A stretch of DNA of 64,000 nt from Sphingomonas phyllosphaerae FA2 (lineage in GTDB: Bacteria; Pseudomonadota; Alphaproteobacteria; Sphingomonadales; Sphingomonadaceae): assembly GCF_000427645.1 (NCBI RefSeq), contig NZ_KE386571.1:1539676-1603675 (forward strand), given 5' to 3'. Shown here in pieces: positions 47,257 through 56,482 of the stretch. The notes beneath the pieces were generated by a model. The model saw only the letters and a program-made list of their open reading frames with translations. It did not search any database and had not been told where the DNA came from. The translations under genes were made by a program, and so were the position numbers. Every line of letters starts with the position of its first letter. The first letter of the stretch is position 1.

Positions 47257-47991
47257 ATGCGACACCTGAAACATCTTGCCGCCGCAGCGCTGATCGTCGC
47301 GATCGCCGCACCGCCCGCCGGGGCACATGGCATCTGGTTTGCGCAGCGCGCGCGGCAGGTGGCGATGATCTACGGGATCGGCGCGGACGATCTCGACATG
47401 GTCAAGCGCCTTCCGCTCGTCGAAAGCGTCGGCGCGTTCGATGCGAGCTACAAGCCGGTCGCCGCGACGCTGCGCACCGCCGGCCCGGTGGTGATGGTCG
47501 ATGCCGAGGAACAGCCGACGCTGCTGGTCGCGGTGCTCCAGAACGGCACCTGGTCGCGCAAGGGCGCGGGCGAGTTCGAGAAGAAGGGCCGCGACGAGAT
47601 GCCCGACGCGACGCTCTCCGAAAAGACCGTCAAATACGCCGTTGCGATCCAGGGTCCGCTCGACAAGCCGATTCCGGCGCTGCCGACGCAGATCCTTCAG
47701 GTCGTCCCCGCCGGCGCGCTGCCCGCGACGCTCGGCACGCCTATGACCTATGTCGTGCTGTTCAACGGCAAGCCGGTGCAGGGCGCGCGCGTGATCGCGG
47801 ACATGGTCAACGATCCCGATGCGAAGGAGATCGCGACCGGCGCCGACGGCCACGTGACGATGCCGGTCCGCAATCAGGGGCTGAACGTCATCCGCGCGGT
47901 CTACAACGGGCCGACCGACAATCCGAAGAAGTACGATCGCATCGAACACACCGCGACGCTGGCGTTCACGCTGGCGCACGCCCCCGAATGA
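47257..47991 (+). CDS. DUF4198 domain periplasmic protein
   Basis: 244 aa with signal peptide (MRHLKHLAAAALIVAIAAPP) and His just after it (AHGIWFAQR), as usual for DUF4198, a family linked to nickel/cobalt or other metal transport. Two Ig-like domains, the second around VVLFNGKPVQGARVIADMVN. GGAGG precedes the ATG. It starts the module with the 124-aa protein, HupE-like and anchor genes, 145 bp after copB. Confidence 0.85.
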   Translation: MRHLKHLAAAALIVAIAAPPAGAHGIWFAQRARQVAMIYGIGADDLDMVKRLPLVESVGAFDASYKPVAATLRTAGPVVMVDAEEQPTLLVAVLQNGTWSRKGAGEFEKKGRDEMPDATLSEKTVKYAVAIQGPLDKPIPALPTQILQVVPAGALPATLGTPMTYVVLFNGKPVQGARVIADMVNDPDAKEIATGADGHVTMPVRNQGLNVIRAVYNGPTDNPKKYDRIEHTATLAFTLAHAPE

Positions 47992-48012
47992 CGCCTGCCG
48001 CTTTCCCTTTGC

Positions 48013-48098
48013 CGTCATCCCGGACTTGATCCGGGATCCCGCTTCTTCTCTCGTCCGCCAAGAAGAAGCGAGGCTCCGGATAAAGCGCGGGGCGACGA
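48013..48098. repeat. Dispersed repeat family A, inverted pair (A6, right arm degraded)
   Basis: Left arm CCCGGACTTGATCCGGGATC is exact; the right arm (GCGAGGCTCCGGATAAAGCG) carries several changes. Interrupts the otherwise compact metal module. Confidence 0.8.
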
Positions 48099-48178
48099 AG
48101 AAGGGAAGCAGTCCGATCACCAAAATGGCCGATCGCCCACAAGAACCTGGCCCTCGATCTGCCGCAGGGAGAATGCCC

Positions 48179-48553
48179 ATGAAGACCTTCGTGATGATCG
48201 TGGCCGGCGTCGCGCTCGCCACCGCCGCGCCTTCGTTCGCGCACGGCAACATGGCGCCGCAGCATGGCGGCGTGGTGCAGATGAGCGGGGAAACCTTGTT
48301 CGAGCTGGTCCGCGCGCCGGGTGGCGTGGCGATCTACGTCACCGACGATGACGAGCCGCTCGCCTCCACCGCCGCGACCGGCAAGCTGGCGGTGACCGCC
48401 GGTGGCCAGACGCGCAACGTCGCGCTGACGCCGGGGCCGGGCAACCGCTTCGACGCCGCCGGGCTGAAGCTGCCGGCGGGGGCGAAGGTCGCAGTGCAGG
48501 TGGTCGAGAAGGCGACGCAGGCGCGGCTCGGCACGACGTTCGTCGTCAAGTGA
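48179..48553 (+). CDS. Small secreted hypothetical protein, 124 aa
   Basis: Starts at 48179 (AGGGAGA six bases upstream; an ATG at 48173 is too close to it). Signal peptide MKTFVMIVAGVALATAAPSF followed by a His/Met-containing mature N-terminus (AHGNMAPQHGGVVQM), a pattern fitting metal binding. The rest is a small beta-sandwich. Overlaps the HupE-like gene. Family recurs next to HupE genes in sphingomonads; no function assigned. Confidence 0.8.
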   Translation: MKTFVMIVAGVALATAAPSFAHGNMAPQHGGVVQMSGETLFELVRAPGGVAIYVTDDDEPLASTAATGKLAVTAGGQTRNVALTPGPGNRFDAAGLKLPAGAKVAVQVVEKATQARLGTTFVVK

Positions 48554-49242
48554 CGCGGCTCGGCACCGCGCTGTGGCGGGCCGGCGTGGCGGCGGCGCTG
48601 CTGGTCGCCGCGCACCCGGCGCTGGCGCACGGCGTCGCGGAAAGCGACAAGGCCAACCCCGGCGTGCACGTCGGCCCGTACGTCTATCTCGGCGCCAAGC
48701 ATATGGTGACCGGCTACGATCACCTGCTGTTCCTGTTCGGCGTGATCTTCTTCCTGTACCGGTTGAAGGACGTCGGGCGGTACGTGACGCTGTTCGCGAT
48801 CGGGCACAGCACCACGCTGATCCTGGGCGTGATGGCCAACGTTCACGCCGATCCGTTCGTGATCGACGCGATCATCGGCCTGTCGGTCGTCTACAAGGCG
48901 CTCGACAATCTCGGCGCGTTTCGGACGGTGCTGGGGTTCGAGCCCGATCCGAAGGCGGCGGTGCTGATCTTCGGCTTCTTTCACGGCTTCGGCCTCGCCA
49001 CCAAGCTACAGGAACTGGTGGTGTCGCGTGACGGGCTGTTCGCCAACCTCGTCAGCTTCAACGTCGGGGTCGAGATCGGGCAGTTCATGGCGCTGTGCGC
49101 GATCCTGATCGCGATGACGCTGTGGCGGCGCACGCGCAATTTCGCGCGCAGCGTCGTGATCGCCAATGCGCTGCTGATGGGGGCCGGTTTCGTCGTCGTC
49201 GGCTATCAGATGACCGGCTTTGCGATGGAGCGTTCGGCATGA
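48550..49242 (+). CDS. HupE/UreJ family membrane protein
   Basis: 230 aa from GTG at 48550, overlapping the previous stop. Signal-like N-terminus ending AHPALAHG, then about six helices with family signatures GYDHLLFLFGVIFF, IGHSTTLILGV and FGFFHGFGLATKL. HupE/UreJ proteins are secondary metal (nickel) permeases. In a copper island the substrate may be another metal; this is open. Confidence 0.88.
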   Translation: MTRLGTALWRAGVAAALLVAAHPALAHGVAESDKANPGVHVGPYVYLGAKHMVTGYDHLLFLFGVIFFLYRLKDVGRYVTLFAIGHSTTLILGVMANVHADPFVIDAIIGLSVVYKALDNLGAFRTVLGFEPDPKAAVLIFGFFHGFGLATKLQELVVSRDGLFANLVSFNVGVEIGQFMALCAILIAMTLWRRTRNFARSVVIANALLMGAGFVVVGYQMTGFAMERSA

Positions 49243-49841
49243 CCGCCACCACCCCCCCCATTCCCTATCGCGCGAGCAACGCCACGCTGGCGCGCGCGTC
49301 GCTCGCCGCGCTGGCGGGCGCCGGCGCGGTGCTGGCGCTGTTCGTGCTGCCCGCCGAATATGGCGTCGATCCTACCGGCATCGGCGGCGCGCTGGGCCTG
49401 ACCGCGCTGAACGGCGAGGTGGAGGACGCCGCCGACACCCCCGCTCCCACTACAGCGACCACCGCAGTCACAGTGCCGGACCAGACGCAGGCGACGATCG
49501 CCAAGGCGACGCCGTGGCGCACCGATACGCAGACGGTGACGATCCCCGCGCATGACGGCGTCGAACTGAAGGCCGAGATGAAGACCGGCGACGCCTTCGT
49601 CTTCCGCTGGACCGCCAGTGGCCCGGTCAAGATGGACATGCACGGCGAGACGTCGATGACCGCCACCAGCTTCTCGACCTATTGGAAACAGAAGGGGCTG
49701 TCCGCGGCACAGGGCAGCTTCACCGCGCCGTTCGCGGGCATCCACGGCTGGTACTGGCGCAACCAGGGCGAGACGCCCGTCACGCTGACCGTGAACACCG
49801 CCGGCTTCTACGCCCGGCTTTTCCGGCCCAAACCCGACTAA
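49239..49841 (+). CDS. Transmembrane anchor protein associated with HupE
   Basis: 200 aa. One N-terminal transmembrane helix (residues about 19-42), then a Thr/Ala-rich linker and a periplasmic domain with GDAFVFRWTASGPVKMDMHG and FAGIHGWYWRNQGETPVTLT. It keeps several Met/His residues. ATG overlaps the HupE stop. The pair HupE plus this anchor is a recurring unit; exact role unknown. Confidence 0.8.
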   Translation: MTATTPPIPYRASNATLARASLAALAGAGAVLALFVLPAEYGVDPTGIGGALGLTALNGEVEDAADTPAPTTATTAVTVPDQTQATIAKATPWRTDTQTVTIPAHDGVELKAEMKTGDAFVFRWTASGPVKMDMHGETSMTATSFSTYWKQKGLSAAQGSFTAPFAGIHGWYWRNQGETPVTLTVNTAGFYARLFRPKPD

Positions 49842-49856
49842 GAGGATCGTACGATC

Positions 49857-50522
49857 ATGGCGCTGAAGCCGAAATACATCACCTTCGATTGCTACGGCAC
49901 GCTCATCTATTTCGAGATGGCCCCGGTCGCGCGCCGCCTCTACGCCGATCGCGTCGCGGAAGCCGACATGGACGCCTTCTGCGCCGACTTCTCCGCCTAT
50001 CGGCTCGACGAGGTGCTGGGCGCGTGGAAGCCGTACCGCGACGTCGTCGAGGGATCGCTGCGCCGCACCTGCGCCAAGTGGAAGATCCCGTATCGCGACA
50101 GCGATACCGACACCGTCTATGCCGCGGTGCCGACCTGGGGGCCGCACGCCGACGTGGTCGAACCGCTGAAGCGCGTCGCCGCCGAATTCCCGCTGGTGAT
50201 CCTGTCGAATTCGATGGTCGAGCTGATCCCGCACAGCGTCGCCCGGCTGGAGGCGCCGTTCCACGCCGTCTACACCGCCGAGGAGGCACAGGCGTACAAG
50301 CCGCGGATGCAGGCGTTCGAATATATGTTCGATCGGCTGGGTTGCGGGCCGGAGGATGTGCTGCACGTCTCCTCCAGCTTCCGCTACGACCTGATGACCG
50401 CGCACGATCTGGGGATCGTCGACAAGGCGTTCGTCAATCGCGGGCACGAACCGGCCAATCCCTATTACGGCTATCACGACATCCCTAACATCGGCGGGCT
50501 GCCGGGATTGCTGGGGCTGTGA
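49857..50522 (+). CDS. Haloacid dehalogenase type II (HAD superfamily)
   Basis: 221 aa. Nucleophile D11 in ITFDCYGTLIYF, Ser/Asn in VILSNSM, Lys in QAYKPRMQAF and the Asp end VSSSFRYDLMTAHDLGI fit the L-2-haloacid dehalogenase branch. The usual final Asp-Asp pair is SSFRYD, so activity as a dehalogenase is uncertain; a phosphatase role is possible. Its stop overlaps the cupin gene start. Confidence 0.85.
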   Translation: MALKPKYITFDCYGTLIYFEMAPVARRLYADRVAEADMDAFCADFSAYRLDEVLGAWKPYRDVVEGSLRRTCAKWKIPYRDSDTDTVYAAVPTWGPHADVVEPLKRVAAEFPLVILSNSMVELIPHSVARLEAPFHAVYTAEEAQAYKPRMQAFEYMFDRLGCGPEDVLHVSSSFRYDLMTAHDLGIVDKAFVNRGHEPANPYYGYHDIPNIGGLPGLLGL

Positions 50523-51193
50523 GCGTCCGCTCGTTCGTCGACCTGCGCGCGTTCGCCGCGCAGGCCGCGGAGGGTGGCGACCTGCTCGGCGGCACCGCGC
50601 TTGCGCTGCCCGACGGGCCGGTGTCGATCGCCGCCGCGCGTCTCTCCGGGGGCGGGCACGTCGCGGCGATGCCCGCCGACCGGTTCGTCGTCGTGCTGTC
50701 GGGCGCGCTGACGATCGACGGCGCGGTGCTGGCGCCGACTGGGTCGATCGTCCTGCCCGCCGGCGTCGCGCTCGACTGGCAGGCAGCGCCGGACACGCTG
50801 ATCGTCGCGATGCAATGCACCGGCGGGCCGGCGGGTGCGGATCGGCCGGTTGCGATCGACCACGACGCGCCGCTGGAGCCGTCGGGCGCACCGCTCGCTG
50901 AATTGCTGATCGGTGCGACACCGGCGTGCCGCAACCACACCGATTACCGCTCCGCAACCGGCGAATTCCTGTGCGGAACGTGGGATTCGACCCCGTATTT
51001 TCGGTTGCCCATGCGCTACCGGCACTATGAATTGATGCACCTGCTGGACGGTGCGGTGACCTTCGTCGACGAGGCCGGCCGCACCGCCACCTTCACCGCC
51101 GGCGACATCTTCCTGGTCGAACAGGGCGCGGAATGTTCGTGGGAAAGCCAGACGTTCGTCAAGAAAGTCTACGCGATCTACCGCCCCGCCTGA
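50519..51193 (+). CDS. Two-domain cupin protein
   Basis: 224 aa from GTG 50519. The C-terminal cupin (RYRHYELMHLLDGAVTFVDE, AGDIFLVEQGAECSW) is clear; the N-terminal half is a degenerate cupin lacking the metal-binding histidines. Resembles proteins of the DUF861/ethanolamine-type ureidoglycolate-like group. Ends directly against the ABC ATPase gene stop (no gap), convergent. Substrate unknown. Confidence 0.82.
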   Translation: MSVRSFVDLRAFAAQAAEGGDLLGGTALALPDGPVSIAAARLSGGGHVAAMPADRFVVVLSGALTIDGAVLAPTGSIVLPAGVALDWQAAPDTLIVAMQCTGGPAGADRPVAIDHDAPLEPSGAPLAELLIGATPACRNHTDYRSATGEFLCGTWDSTPYFRLPMRYRHYELMHLLDGAVTFVDEAGRTATFTAGDIFLVEQGAECSWESQTFVKKVYAIYRPA

Positions 51194-52855
51194 TCACCTG
51201 CGCGCGGCGCGTGTCCCGATCACCGCCGCCGCATCCTCCAGCCAGCCGCACCGCAAGCTCGGCACCGACGCCATCAACAATTCCGTATAGGGATGATGCG
51301 GCGGTGCCGACAGCGCGGCGCCCGGGGCCTGCTCGACGATTTGCCCGCCTTTCAACACGATAACCTCGTCGGCGATCGCCCGGACGATGTTCAGGTCGTG
51401 CGTGATGAACATATAGGCGAGCCCCAGTTCGCGCCGCAGCTCGATCAACAGGTCCAGCACCTGCTCGGCGACGACCGGATCGAGCGCCGACGTCACCTCG
51501 TCGCACAGCAGCAGTTCCGGCCGCGCGGCAAGCGCGCGCGCTAGATTGACCCGCTGCTTCTGCCCGCCCGACAATTCGCCCGGCAACCGCTCGGCGAGCG
51601 CCGCCGGCAATCGCACCAGATCGAGCAGCCGCGCCACCTCCGCCCGCAGTGCACGCCCCCGCAATCCGTGGAAGAAGGTGAGCGGACGCCCGAGCGCCTG
51701 CGCCACCGAATTGGCGGGATTGAGCGCGGTATCAGCGCTTTGGAACACCAGCTGGATGCGCCGCAGCTGATCGCGCGTCCGCGTCGCGACCGCGCCCGAC
51801 AGCGGCACGCCGCACAGATTGACGTAGCCCGAGGCGGGCGGATGCAGTCCCGCGACGACCCGCGCCAGCGTGCTCTTGCCGCACCCGGACTCGCCGATCA
51901 CCCCGACGACCTGCCCGCGCAGGATCTTCAGATCGATCGCGTCGACGATCCGCGTCGCCGGCAGGCCGTCACCGTCGACGCGACCATAGCCGGCCACCAC
52001 CTGCCGCAGCTCGAGCAACGGCGGCTCGCCGACGTCCAGCGCGGGCAGGTCGACCGGCGGCGCGGGGGCGCGCGGCGCCGCCGCGGCGACGAGCGCCTGG
52101 CTGTACTCGTGCGCCGGTGCGTGGAGGATCGCCTGCGTCGTACCCTCCTCCTGCACCGCGCCGTGGCGCAGCACCACGATCCGGTCGGCGATCTGCGCGA
52201 CGACCGGCAGATCGTGGCTGACATAGACCGCGGTGGTGCCCAGATCGCGCACCACCGCCTTGAAGGCCATCAGCACCTCGATCTGCGTCGTGACATCGAG
52301 CGCGGTGGTCGGCTCGTCGAAGATCACCAGCGCCGGATCGGTCATCAGTGCCATCGCCGCCATCAAGCGTTGAAGTTGCCCGCCCGACACCTGATGCGGA
52401 TAGCGGTCGCCGACATGATCGGGATCGGGCAGCGCCAGCTTGGCGAACAGCGCTCGCGCCTTGGCCTCGGCCGCGGGGCGGGTCATGACGCCGTGGATCA
52501 GCGCCGGTTCGATCACCTGCGCCATGATCGGCAAGGCGGGGTTGAACGCCGCGGCGGCGCTCTGCGCGACATAGGCGACGGTGCGACCACGCAGCGCGCG
52601 CAAGGCAGGCTCACCGAGCCCGTCGAGCCGCTGCCCGGCGACGGTGATCGCGCCCGCGGCGATCCGGCAGCCGGCGCGGGCATAGCCGAGCATCGCCAGC
52701 GCGATCGTGGTCTTGCCCGATCCGGACTCGCCGATCAGCGCCAGCACCTCGCCCGCTGCGACCGACAGCGACACGTCGTGAACGATCGGAAACTCCGCAC
52801 CATCCTCGCCGCGCGCGACGATGCGGAGACCCTCGATCTGGACCAGCGCGATCAT
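51194..52855 (-). CDS. Dipeptide/oligopeptide-type ABC transporter, fused double ATPase
   Basis: 553 aa containing both ATPase domains of a Dpp/Opp importer in one chain (DppD-like then DppF-like). Walker A motifs LIGESGSGKTTIALAML and VIGESGCGKSTLARVVAG; ABC signatures QVSGGQLQRLMAAMAL and ELSGGQKQRVNLARALA; Walker B VIFDEPTTALD and LLCDEVTSALD. The ATG at 52855 overlaps the permease stop. Serves the permeases and binding protein upstream. Confidence 0.95.
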   Translation of the reverse strand: MIALVQIEGLRIVARGEDGAEFPIVHDVSLSVAAGEVLALIGESGSGKTTIALAMLGYARAGCRIAAGAITVAGQRLDGLGEPALRALRGRTVAYVAQSAAAAFNPALPIMAQVIEPALIHGVMTRPAAEAKARALFAKLALPDPDHVGDRYPHQVSGGQLQRLMAAMALMTDPALVIFDEPTTALDVTTQIEVLMAFKAVVRDLGTTAVYVSHDLPVVAQIADRIVVLRHGAVQEEGTTQAILHAPAHEYSQALVAAAAPRAPAPPVDLPALDVGEPPLLELRQVVAGYGRVDGDGLPATRIVDAIDLKILRGQVVGVIGESGCGKSTLARVVAGLHPPASGYVNLCGVPLSGAVATRTRDQLRRIQLVFQSADTALNPANSVAQALGRPLTFFHGLRGRALRAEVARLLDLVRLPAALAERLPGELSGGQKQRVNLARALAARPELLLCDEVTSALDPVVAEQVLDLLIELRRELGLAYMFITHDLNIVRAIADEVIVLKGGQIVEQAPGAALSAPPHHPYTELLMASVPSLRCGWLEDAAAVIGTRAARR

Positions 52856-53676
52856 GCCCGGCCCCGCTTGGGCAATGCGTCGATCACCAGATTCACTCCG
52901 ATCGTCAGCGAGGCGATCGCCAGCGCCGGGAAGAGGACCGCCCAGGCGCCAAAGCCCAGCCCGGCGATGTTCTCGCGCACCAACGCGCCGAGATCGGCGT
53001 AGGGCGGCTGCACGCCGAGCCCCAGGAAGCTGAGCCCGCTGAGCAGCAACACGACGAACACGAAGCGCAAGCCGAAATCGGCCAGCAACGGCCCGCAGAC
53101 ATTGGGCAGGATCTCGCGCACTACGATATACGGCAGCCGCTCGCCGCGCGCGCGCGCCACGGTGACGAAGTCGAGCGCGTTGACGTTGAGCGCCAGTGCG
53201 CGCGCGGTCCGGAACGCGCCGGGCGTGTAGATCAGCGCCAGCGTGCCGATCAGCACCGGGATCGACGCGCCCAGCGACGCGATCACCACCAGCCCGAGCA
53301 TCAGGCTGGGGATCGCGATGATCGTGTCGAAGACGCGGCTGAGCAACAGATCGAGCCACCCGCCCGCCGCGGCGGCGAGGCCGAGCAACACCCCCGCCCC
53401 GGCGGCGAGCGTCGTCGCGACGAACGCGATCGCGACGGTGTAGCGCGCGGCGGAAAGCACGCGGCTGAGCATGTCGCGCCCGAGGTAATCGGTGCCGAGC
53501 GGAAAGGCGCGGCTGGCGGGCGAGAAGACGTCGAGATCGACGACCGCGCCGACGTCGTGCGGTGCGAACAGCGGCCCGATCGCCGCAACGCCGATCCAGA
53601 AGAGGACCAGCACCGCCCCCACGATGCAACTGATCGCGAAACGCCGCGGACGGCGGGGTGCCAGGGAGATGCTCAT
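52852..53676 (-). CDS. ABC transporter permease, DppC type
   Basis: 274 aa, about six helices with the EAA-type loop (ALDFVTVARARGERLPYIVV). N-terminal OppC-type region GTDYLGRDMLSRVLSAARY is conserved. Overlaps both neighbours by 4 bp. Confidence 0.93.
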   Translation of the reverse strand: MSISLAPRRPRRFAISCIVGAVLVLFWIGVAAIGPLFAPHDVGAVVDLDVFSPASRAFPLGTDYLGRDMLSRVLSAARYTVAIAFVATTLAAGAGVLLGLAAAAGGWLDLLLSRVFDTIIAIPSLMLGLVVIASLGASIPVLIGTLALIYTPGAFRTARALALNVNALDFVTVARARGERLPYIVVREILPNVCGPLLADFGLRFVFVVLLLSGLSFLGLGVQPPYADLGALVRENIAGLGFGAWAVLFPALAIASLTIGVNLVIDALPKRGRA

Positions 53677-54632
53677 CGGTGGCCCAACCGCGGGTTGGAG
53701 AGGATCGCCACCACGTCCGCGGTGGTCACCAGCAGCAAATAGGAGGCGGAAAAGATCATCGCGACGCCCAGCACCAGCGGAATGTCGCGCGTGGCGACCG
53801 CATCGACCATCAGCCGCGCGACCCCGGGATAGTTGAAGATGATCTCGACCACGATCACCCCGCCCAGCAGCGTCGACAGGCTGAGCGCGACCGCATTGGC
53901 GATCGGGCCGATCGCGTTGGGCAGCGCGTGCCGCAGCACCAGTCGGGCGGGCGACACGCCCTTCAGCCGCGCCGCCTCGGCATAGCTGCTGTCGAGCACG
54001 TCGATCACCGCGGCGCGGGTCATGCGCAGCATCTGTGCGATCACGACGCACGCCAGGCTGAACACGGGCAGCGCATACATGCGCGCGAGCGCCAGCGGCG
54101 ACTCGACGTCGCGCATCGAGGACAATGCGGGCGCCCAGTGCAGCGTCACCGCGAACAGCATCACCGCCAGCGTCGCAATCAGGAATTCGGGCACCGACAC
54201 CACTGCGATCGTGACGAGCCCGATCGCGCGATCGAACATCGTGCCGCGCTTCACCGCCGCGACGATGCCGAGCGTCAGCGCGACCGGCACCGAAATCAAC
54301 GCGGTGATTCCCGCGAGCGCTAGCGAGTTGCCGAGCCGCGCGCCGATCAATGCCGCGACCGGCGTGCCGGTAATCAGCGAATGCCCCGGATCGCCGCGCA
54401 TCATGCCGCCCAGCCACACCAGATAGCGGGCCCAGGCGGGCTGATCGAGGTGCATCGCGGCGCGCAAGCCCGCCAGCGCCTGCGGCGTGGCGCTCTGCCC
54501 CAGGATCGCCTCCGCCACGTCGCCCTCAATCAACAGCGAAGTGGCAAACACCGCCAGCGACACCAGCCACAACGTCCCGAGCGCGACCAGCACGCGGCGC
54601 GCGATCAGGCGCAGGAGCGGCGACGCCGTCAT
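53673..54632 (-). CDS. ABC transporter permease, DppB type
   Basis: 319 aa. N-terminal signature of DppB/OppB (LIARRVLVALGTLWLVSLAV), LRAAMHLDQPAWARYLVWLG, and EAA loop SYAEAARLKGVSPARLVLRH. Partner of the DppC-type permease. Confidence 0.93.
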   Translation of the reverse strand: MTASPLLRLIARRVLVALGTLWLVSLAVFATSLLIEGDVAEAILGQSATPQALAGLRAAMHLDQPAWARYLVWLGGMMRGDPGHSLITGTPVAALIGARLGNSLALAGITALISVPVALTLGIVAAVKRGTMFDRAIGLVTIAVVSVPEFLIATLAVMLFAVTLHWAPALSSMRDVESPLALARMYALPVFSLACVVIAQMLRMTRAAVIDVLDSSYAEAARLKGVSPARLVLRHALPNAIGPIANAVALSLSTLLGGVIVVEIIFNYPGVARLMVDAVATRDIPLVLGVAMIFSASYLLLVTTADVVAILSNPRLGHR

Positions 54633-56158
54633 GCCGCGTCGTCCAGCCAGACGTGCGCGGCGAAATCGAACCCCATCAGCCCGCCGGTCGGCATCGGCCG
54701 CAGCCCCTTCACGCGCGGGCTGTGGGCGTCGAGCAGGCTGAGGAACAACGGGATACCAATGCCCGCATGATCGTGGATGCGGTGCTGCATCTCGCCGTAG
54801 ATCTGCTTGCGCAACCCCTCGTCGGTGGAGCCGCGCGCCTCCAGCAGCAGCCGGTCGAAGCGCGCGTCGTGCCAGCCGCTTTCGTTCCAAGGCGCGTCGG
54901 AGGAGAAGAATTGCGTGAAGATGATGTCGGCGGTCGGGCGCGCGTTCACGTTGCCGAAGCCGAGCGGCACCTTCATCCAGCTGTTCGTCCAATAGCCGTC
55001 GGGCGGCACGCGACGGATGTCGAGCGTCAACCCGGCACGGCGCGCGGCATCCTGCAACAGCACGCCCATGTCGTCGGACTTCTCCGCCGCGGTCGAGGTG
55101 ACCAGCGGCATCGTCGCCCCGAGCAGCCCGGCCTTGGCGAAATGGTGGCGGGCGCGCTCGGGATCGAACGCGCGCTGCGGCAGGTCGGCGGCGAAATACG
55201 GGTTGGTCGGCGGGATCGGCTGGTCGTTGGCGATCGTCGCATAGCCGCGGAAGATCGCGTTGCGCATCGTCTCGCGATCGAGCAGCGCCTTCATGCCGGC
55301 GACGAAATCGCGGTTGCGTCCCGGCGCCCGGTCCAGCCGCATCACCAGATCGGTGTAGCCGCCGGTCTTCGATTCCATGACCGCGAAGCCCGCGCGGGTC
55401 AGCTGGCGGACGATGCGGGGGTTGATCGCGTTGATCAGGTCGACGTCACCCGACAGCAGAGCGTTGATCCGTGCGCTGTCGTCCGCGATCGCGAACAGCT
55501 CAACCTCGCCGAGCCGCACGGGGCCGCGCCAATACTCCTCGTTGCGGGCCGCGACGGAGCGGATGCCGGGCTGGAATTCGGTGCAGCGGAACGGGCCCGT
55601 GCCGTTGGCGGTGGTGAAGTCCCGGGTATCGGCGCGCAGAATCTGGAATTGTGGGATGCCCAGGATCACCGGCAGATCGGCATTGGCGCCGGTCAGCGTC
55701 AGCCGGACGGCATCGCCGCCGACCGCACGAATGTCAGCGAAGCGATCCGCGAACACCTTCACCTTGGAGGCCGTCGCGGGATCGGCGTGGCGGCGTAGCG
55801 ACCACACGACATCGGCGGCGGTGAGCGGCCGTCCGTCGTGGAAACGGACGCCGCTGCGCAACTTGATCGTCCATTCGCGCGCGTCCCGCGTCTCGATCGC
55901 CTCGGCCAGTTCGAGTTGCGGGCGCGAGGCGGCGTCGAGGCGGGTCAGTCCGTTGTAGAACATGTTCCCGCGGCAATAATCGGTGACCACGGACTGTTTG
56001 GCAGGATCGAGCGTATCGGCGGTCGAGCTGGCCGCGGTCGCGACGCGCAGCCGCCCGCCCTTCACCGGCGGGCGCGGCGCGGGAAAGCTGCACGCCCCCA
56101 GCCCCGCGCTCACCGCGCCGCCCGCCAGCATCCGCAGAATATGCCGGCGATCTATCAA
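54629..56158 (-). CDS. ABC transporter substrate-binding lipoprotein (family 5, DppA/OppA type)
   Basis: 509 aa. N-terminus carries a twin-arginine-like DRRHILRML and lipobox GLGACSF, so a Tat-exported lipoprotein. Family segments DTLDPAKQSVVTDYCRGNMF, WTIKLRSGVRFHDGRPLTAADV and NARPTADIIFTQFFSSDAPW. First gene of the leftward ABC operon. Ligand may be a peptide, nickel chelate, opine or siderophore; sequence does not decide. Confidence 0.93.
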   Translation of the reverse strand: MIDRRHILRMLAGGAVSAGLGACSFPAPRPPVKGGRLRVATAASSTADTLDPAKQSVVTDYCRGNMFYNGLTRLDAASRPQLELAEAIETRDAREWTIKLRSGVRFHDGRPLTAADVVWSLRRHADPATASKVKVFADRFADIRAVGGDAVRLTLTGANADLPVILGIPQFQILRADTRDFTTANGTGPFRCTEFQPGIRSVAARNEEYWRGPVRLGEVELFAIADDSARINALLSGDVDLINAINPRIVRQLTRAGFAVMESKTGGYTDLVMRLDRAPGRNRDFVAGMKALLDRETMRNAIFRGYATIANDQPIPPTNPYFAADLPQRAFDPERARHHFAKAGLLGATMPLVTSTAAEKSDDMGVLLQDAARRAGLTLDIRRVPPDGYWTNSWMKVPLGFGNVNARPTADIIFTQFFSSDAPWNESGWHDARFDRLLLEARGSTDEGLRKQIYGEMQHRIHDHAGIGIPLFLSLLDAHSPRVKGLRPMPTGGLMGFDFAAHVWLDDAA

Positions 56159-56482
56159 TGCCGCCGGCCCCGTCGAGGCGATCCGAACCCGTTCATCCTA
56201 TCTGCCCACCCCCGATCAACCTGCCCGCATCCTTGCCGATCGCTTCGGCATTGTCCGCGTTTGCGATGGCGCCGCGAAGCGCTTTCTGCCGTTCATCGCC
56301 CCATTCCCGCATCGTAGCGCGGCGATGGCGGCAGCAAGTATCGCATCGTGGCGCTTTTCCGGCGCGATCGCATCGAACGACGCGGCTGCGCGGCACCCGC
56401 TGCTTTCCCGACGCGTCTAGAGAAGGCAGAAGGTGGCGCGGACCGACCATGCGGCCCCGCGATGATAGAAAGGATTCAGGGC
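56159..56482. other. Intergenic region between divergent ABC operon and GNAT operon
   Basis: 324 bp. Both open frames here lack family features or good starts and look non-coding. Must contain the divergent promoters; I see only a near-direct repeat CGCATCGTaGCGC/CGCATCGTgGCGC (about 56312 and 56342) of unclear meaning. Confidence 0.5.

Noticed and set aside
56193..56450. Minus-strand open frame in the gap between the ABC and GNAT operons
   Set aside because: Mixed charged low-complexity product, no family, and it would occupy the divergent promoter region.
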